From Aerococcus viridans (lineage in GTDB: Bacteria > Bacillota > Bacilli > Lactobacillales > Aerococcaceae), in NCBI RefSeq assembly GCF_002083135.2, contig NZ_NBTM02000001.1, positions 744,001 through 808,000 of the forward strand: a DNA stretch of 64,000 nt, read 5' to 3'. Each line of letters begins with the position of its first letter. The first letter of the stretch is position 1. The translations under genes and the position numbers were made by a program. This document shows positions 63,377-64,000 of this stretch, one piece after another. The notes beneath the pieces were generated by a model that saw nothing but the letters and a program-made list of their open reading frames with translations, was not told the DNA's origin and searched no databases.

Positions 63377-63575
63377 TAACTTAAGAAGTGGGATCAATAT
63401 CTTGAACAACTTCTTAAGTTACCGAGTTAATTAAAGAAATACATGCGAAAAGAGTCGTGACTTCTTAAGATACTCCTGAAACGACAGGAGTTTAGACCTT
63501 TGGTACTGAAACTGCTTAAATTTATAAACAAAAGCCCTTAAGAAGGTTGATTTTGTCAGATGCCTGACAAAATCG
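63377..63575. repeat. Gene-free stretch with three inverted repeats
   Basis: TAACTTAAGAAG/CTTCTTAAGTTA (63377-63421), ACTCCTG/CAGGAGT (63472-63491) and GATTTTGTCAG/CTGACAAAATC (63550-63575) are all perfect. CTTCTTAAG recurs at 63461. No gene is visible. Confidence 0.6.
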
Positions 63576-63609
63576 TCTGTCTAAGGCAAGTAATATATGC
63601 TTAAAAAAA

Positions 63610-63645
63610 GCACAGAACCATCTTATGAAGAGGATGGCTCTGTGC
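63610..63645 (-). terminator. Terminator of the MATE exporter gene
   Basis: GCACAGAACCATC faces GATGGCTCTGTGC (one mismatch), followed on minus by seven T. Confidence 0.85.
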
Positions 63646-63653
63646 ATTGACTA

Positions 63654-64000
63654 TTATCTATTTTCAGTTATAGCATCTGCTCCACTTGATACCTGAGCAG
63701 AACTTTCCACTGCAGCTTCCGGATGGTCTGGTATCTCCGCATGATTATTTGCCAGCAGCTTCTTGAAGGTAATGAAGAAGACGATGACGGTGATCGTGAC
63801 GGACAAGAAGTCGGCGATCGGTTCTGATAAGAGGACCGCATAGACTTTGTTTTCCATAAACTGCGGCAGAATATAAATCAGCGGGATCAGTAAAATGATT
63901 TTTCTGAGCAGGGCCAAAAGCAGTGACTGGCGTGATTGCCCTAATGCAATCAAAGTCTGCTGGGTGGCGATTTGTGCCCCCAAGACGAAGACGACGGCCA
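63654..64000 (-). CDS. MATE-family multidrug efflux transporter, C-terminal part
   Basis: The frame runs open to the right edge, so only the last 115 residues are seen; the internal TTG at 63983 is not the start. ALGQSRQSLLLALLRKIILLIPLIYILPQF is the conserved pair of late membrane helices of MepA-type MATE proteins, which expel drugs or metabolites in exchange for Na+ or H+. A hydrophilic tail of about 40 residues rich in Glu, Ala and Ser ends the protein. Confidence 0.85.
   Translation of the reverse strand, partial: AVVFVLGAQIATQQTLIALGQSRQSLLLALLRKIILLIPLIYILPQFMENKVYAVLLSEPIADFLSVTITVIVFFITFKKLLANNHAEIPDHPEAAVESSAQVSSGADAITENR

Overview
The window is chromosomal DNA of a low-GC Gram-positive bacterium of the order Lactobacillales. 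A member of Aerococcaceae or Carnobacteriaceae, for example an Aerococcus-like organism, fits best, but this is inference from gene content: mannose-class PTS with DUF956, PTS-dependent dihydroxyacetone kinase, oppDFBCA, tandem copZ-copA with cop boxes, GlnR, LrgAB and paired deoxynucleoside kinases. About 50 genes or gene remnants are supported. || Layout. 0-13 kb: the 3' part of a formate/nitrite-type channel, a minus-strand mannose PTS operon (manL-manM-manN-DUF956-manA), an orphan MetQ-like lipoprotein, LL-diaminopimelate aminotransferase, glnR with its own GlnR box, a CDF metal exporter, a MalY/PatB C-S lyase and the dhaM-dhaK-dhaL operon. 13-24.7 kb: a mosaic island bounded by two direct copies of a 151-bp repeat. 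It holds an in-frame fusion of an IS1380-type transposase N-terminus to a truncated HsdR, a decapitated TetR gene with an intact DegV gene, remnants of IS3 and IS21 elements, a metal-resistance block (CDF exporter, ArsR-type repressor, P1B-4 ATPase with a 48-bp operator palindrome), and a resolvase with an AbiC-like defence protein. 25-50 kb: CopB, a nucleoside-salvage operon, ilvE, lrgAB, a ThrE-type exporter, a DJ-1/PfpI protein, a TPP-riboswitch-controlled thiamine-precursor operon (ykoE-ykoD-ykoC-tenA-thiW), tRNA-Lys, copZ-copA, and the origin-proximal block purA-dnaB-rplI-gdpP. || 50.4-53.2 kb is a 2.8-kb gene-free region with five perfect or near-perfect ParB centromere (parS) palindromes followed by three perfect DnaA boxes. 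Genes diverge on its two sides: gdpP-rplI-dnaB-purA to the left on minus, opp to the right on plus. It looks like the chromosomal replication origin with a centromere array, yet no dnaA, dnaN or rpmH lies beside it. || 53.2-64 kb: the oppDFBCA peptide transporter, a second divergent ilvE preceded by a Val/Ile-rich leader peptide and an attenuator, a GldA/HcxA-type dehydrogenase, an IS110-family element with a structured upstream region that could encode its bridge RNA, and the C-terminal part of a MATE exporter. || The points most worth checking are the parS/DnaA-box origin without dnaA, the repeat-bounded island with exchanged flanks, the transposase-HsdR fusion, the ilvE attenuator and the candidate IS110 bridge RNA.
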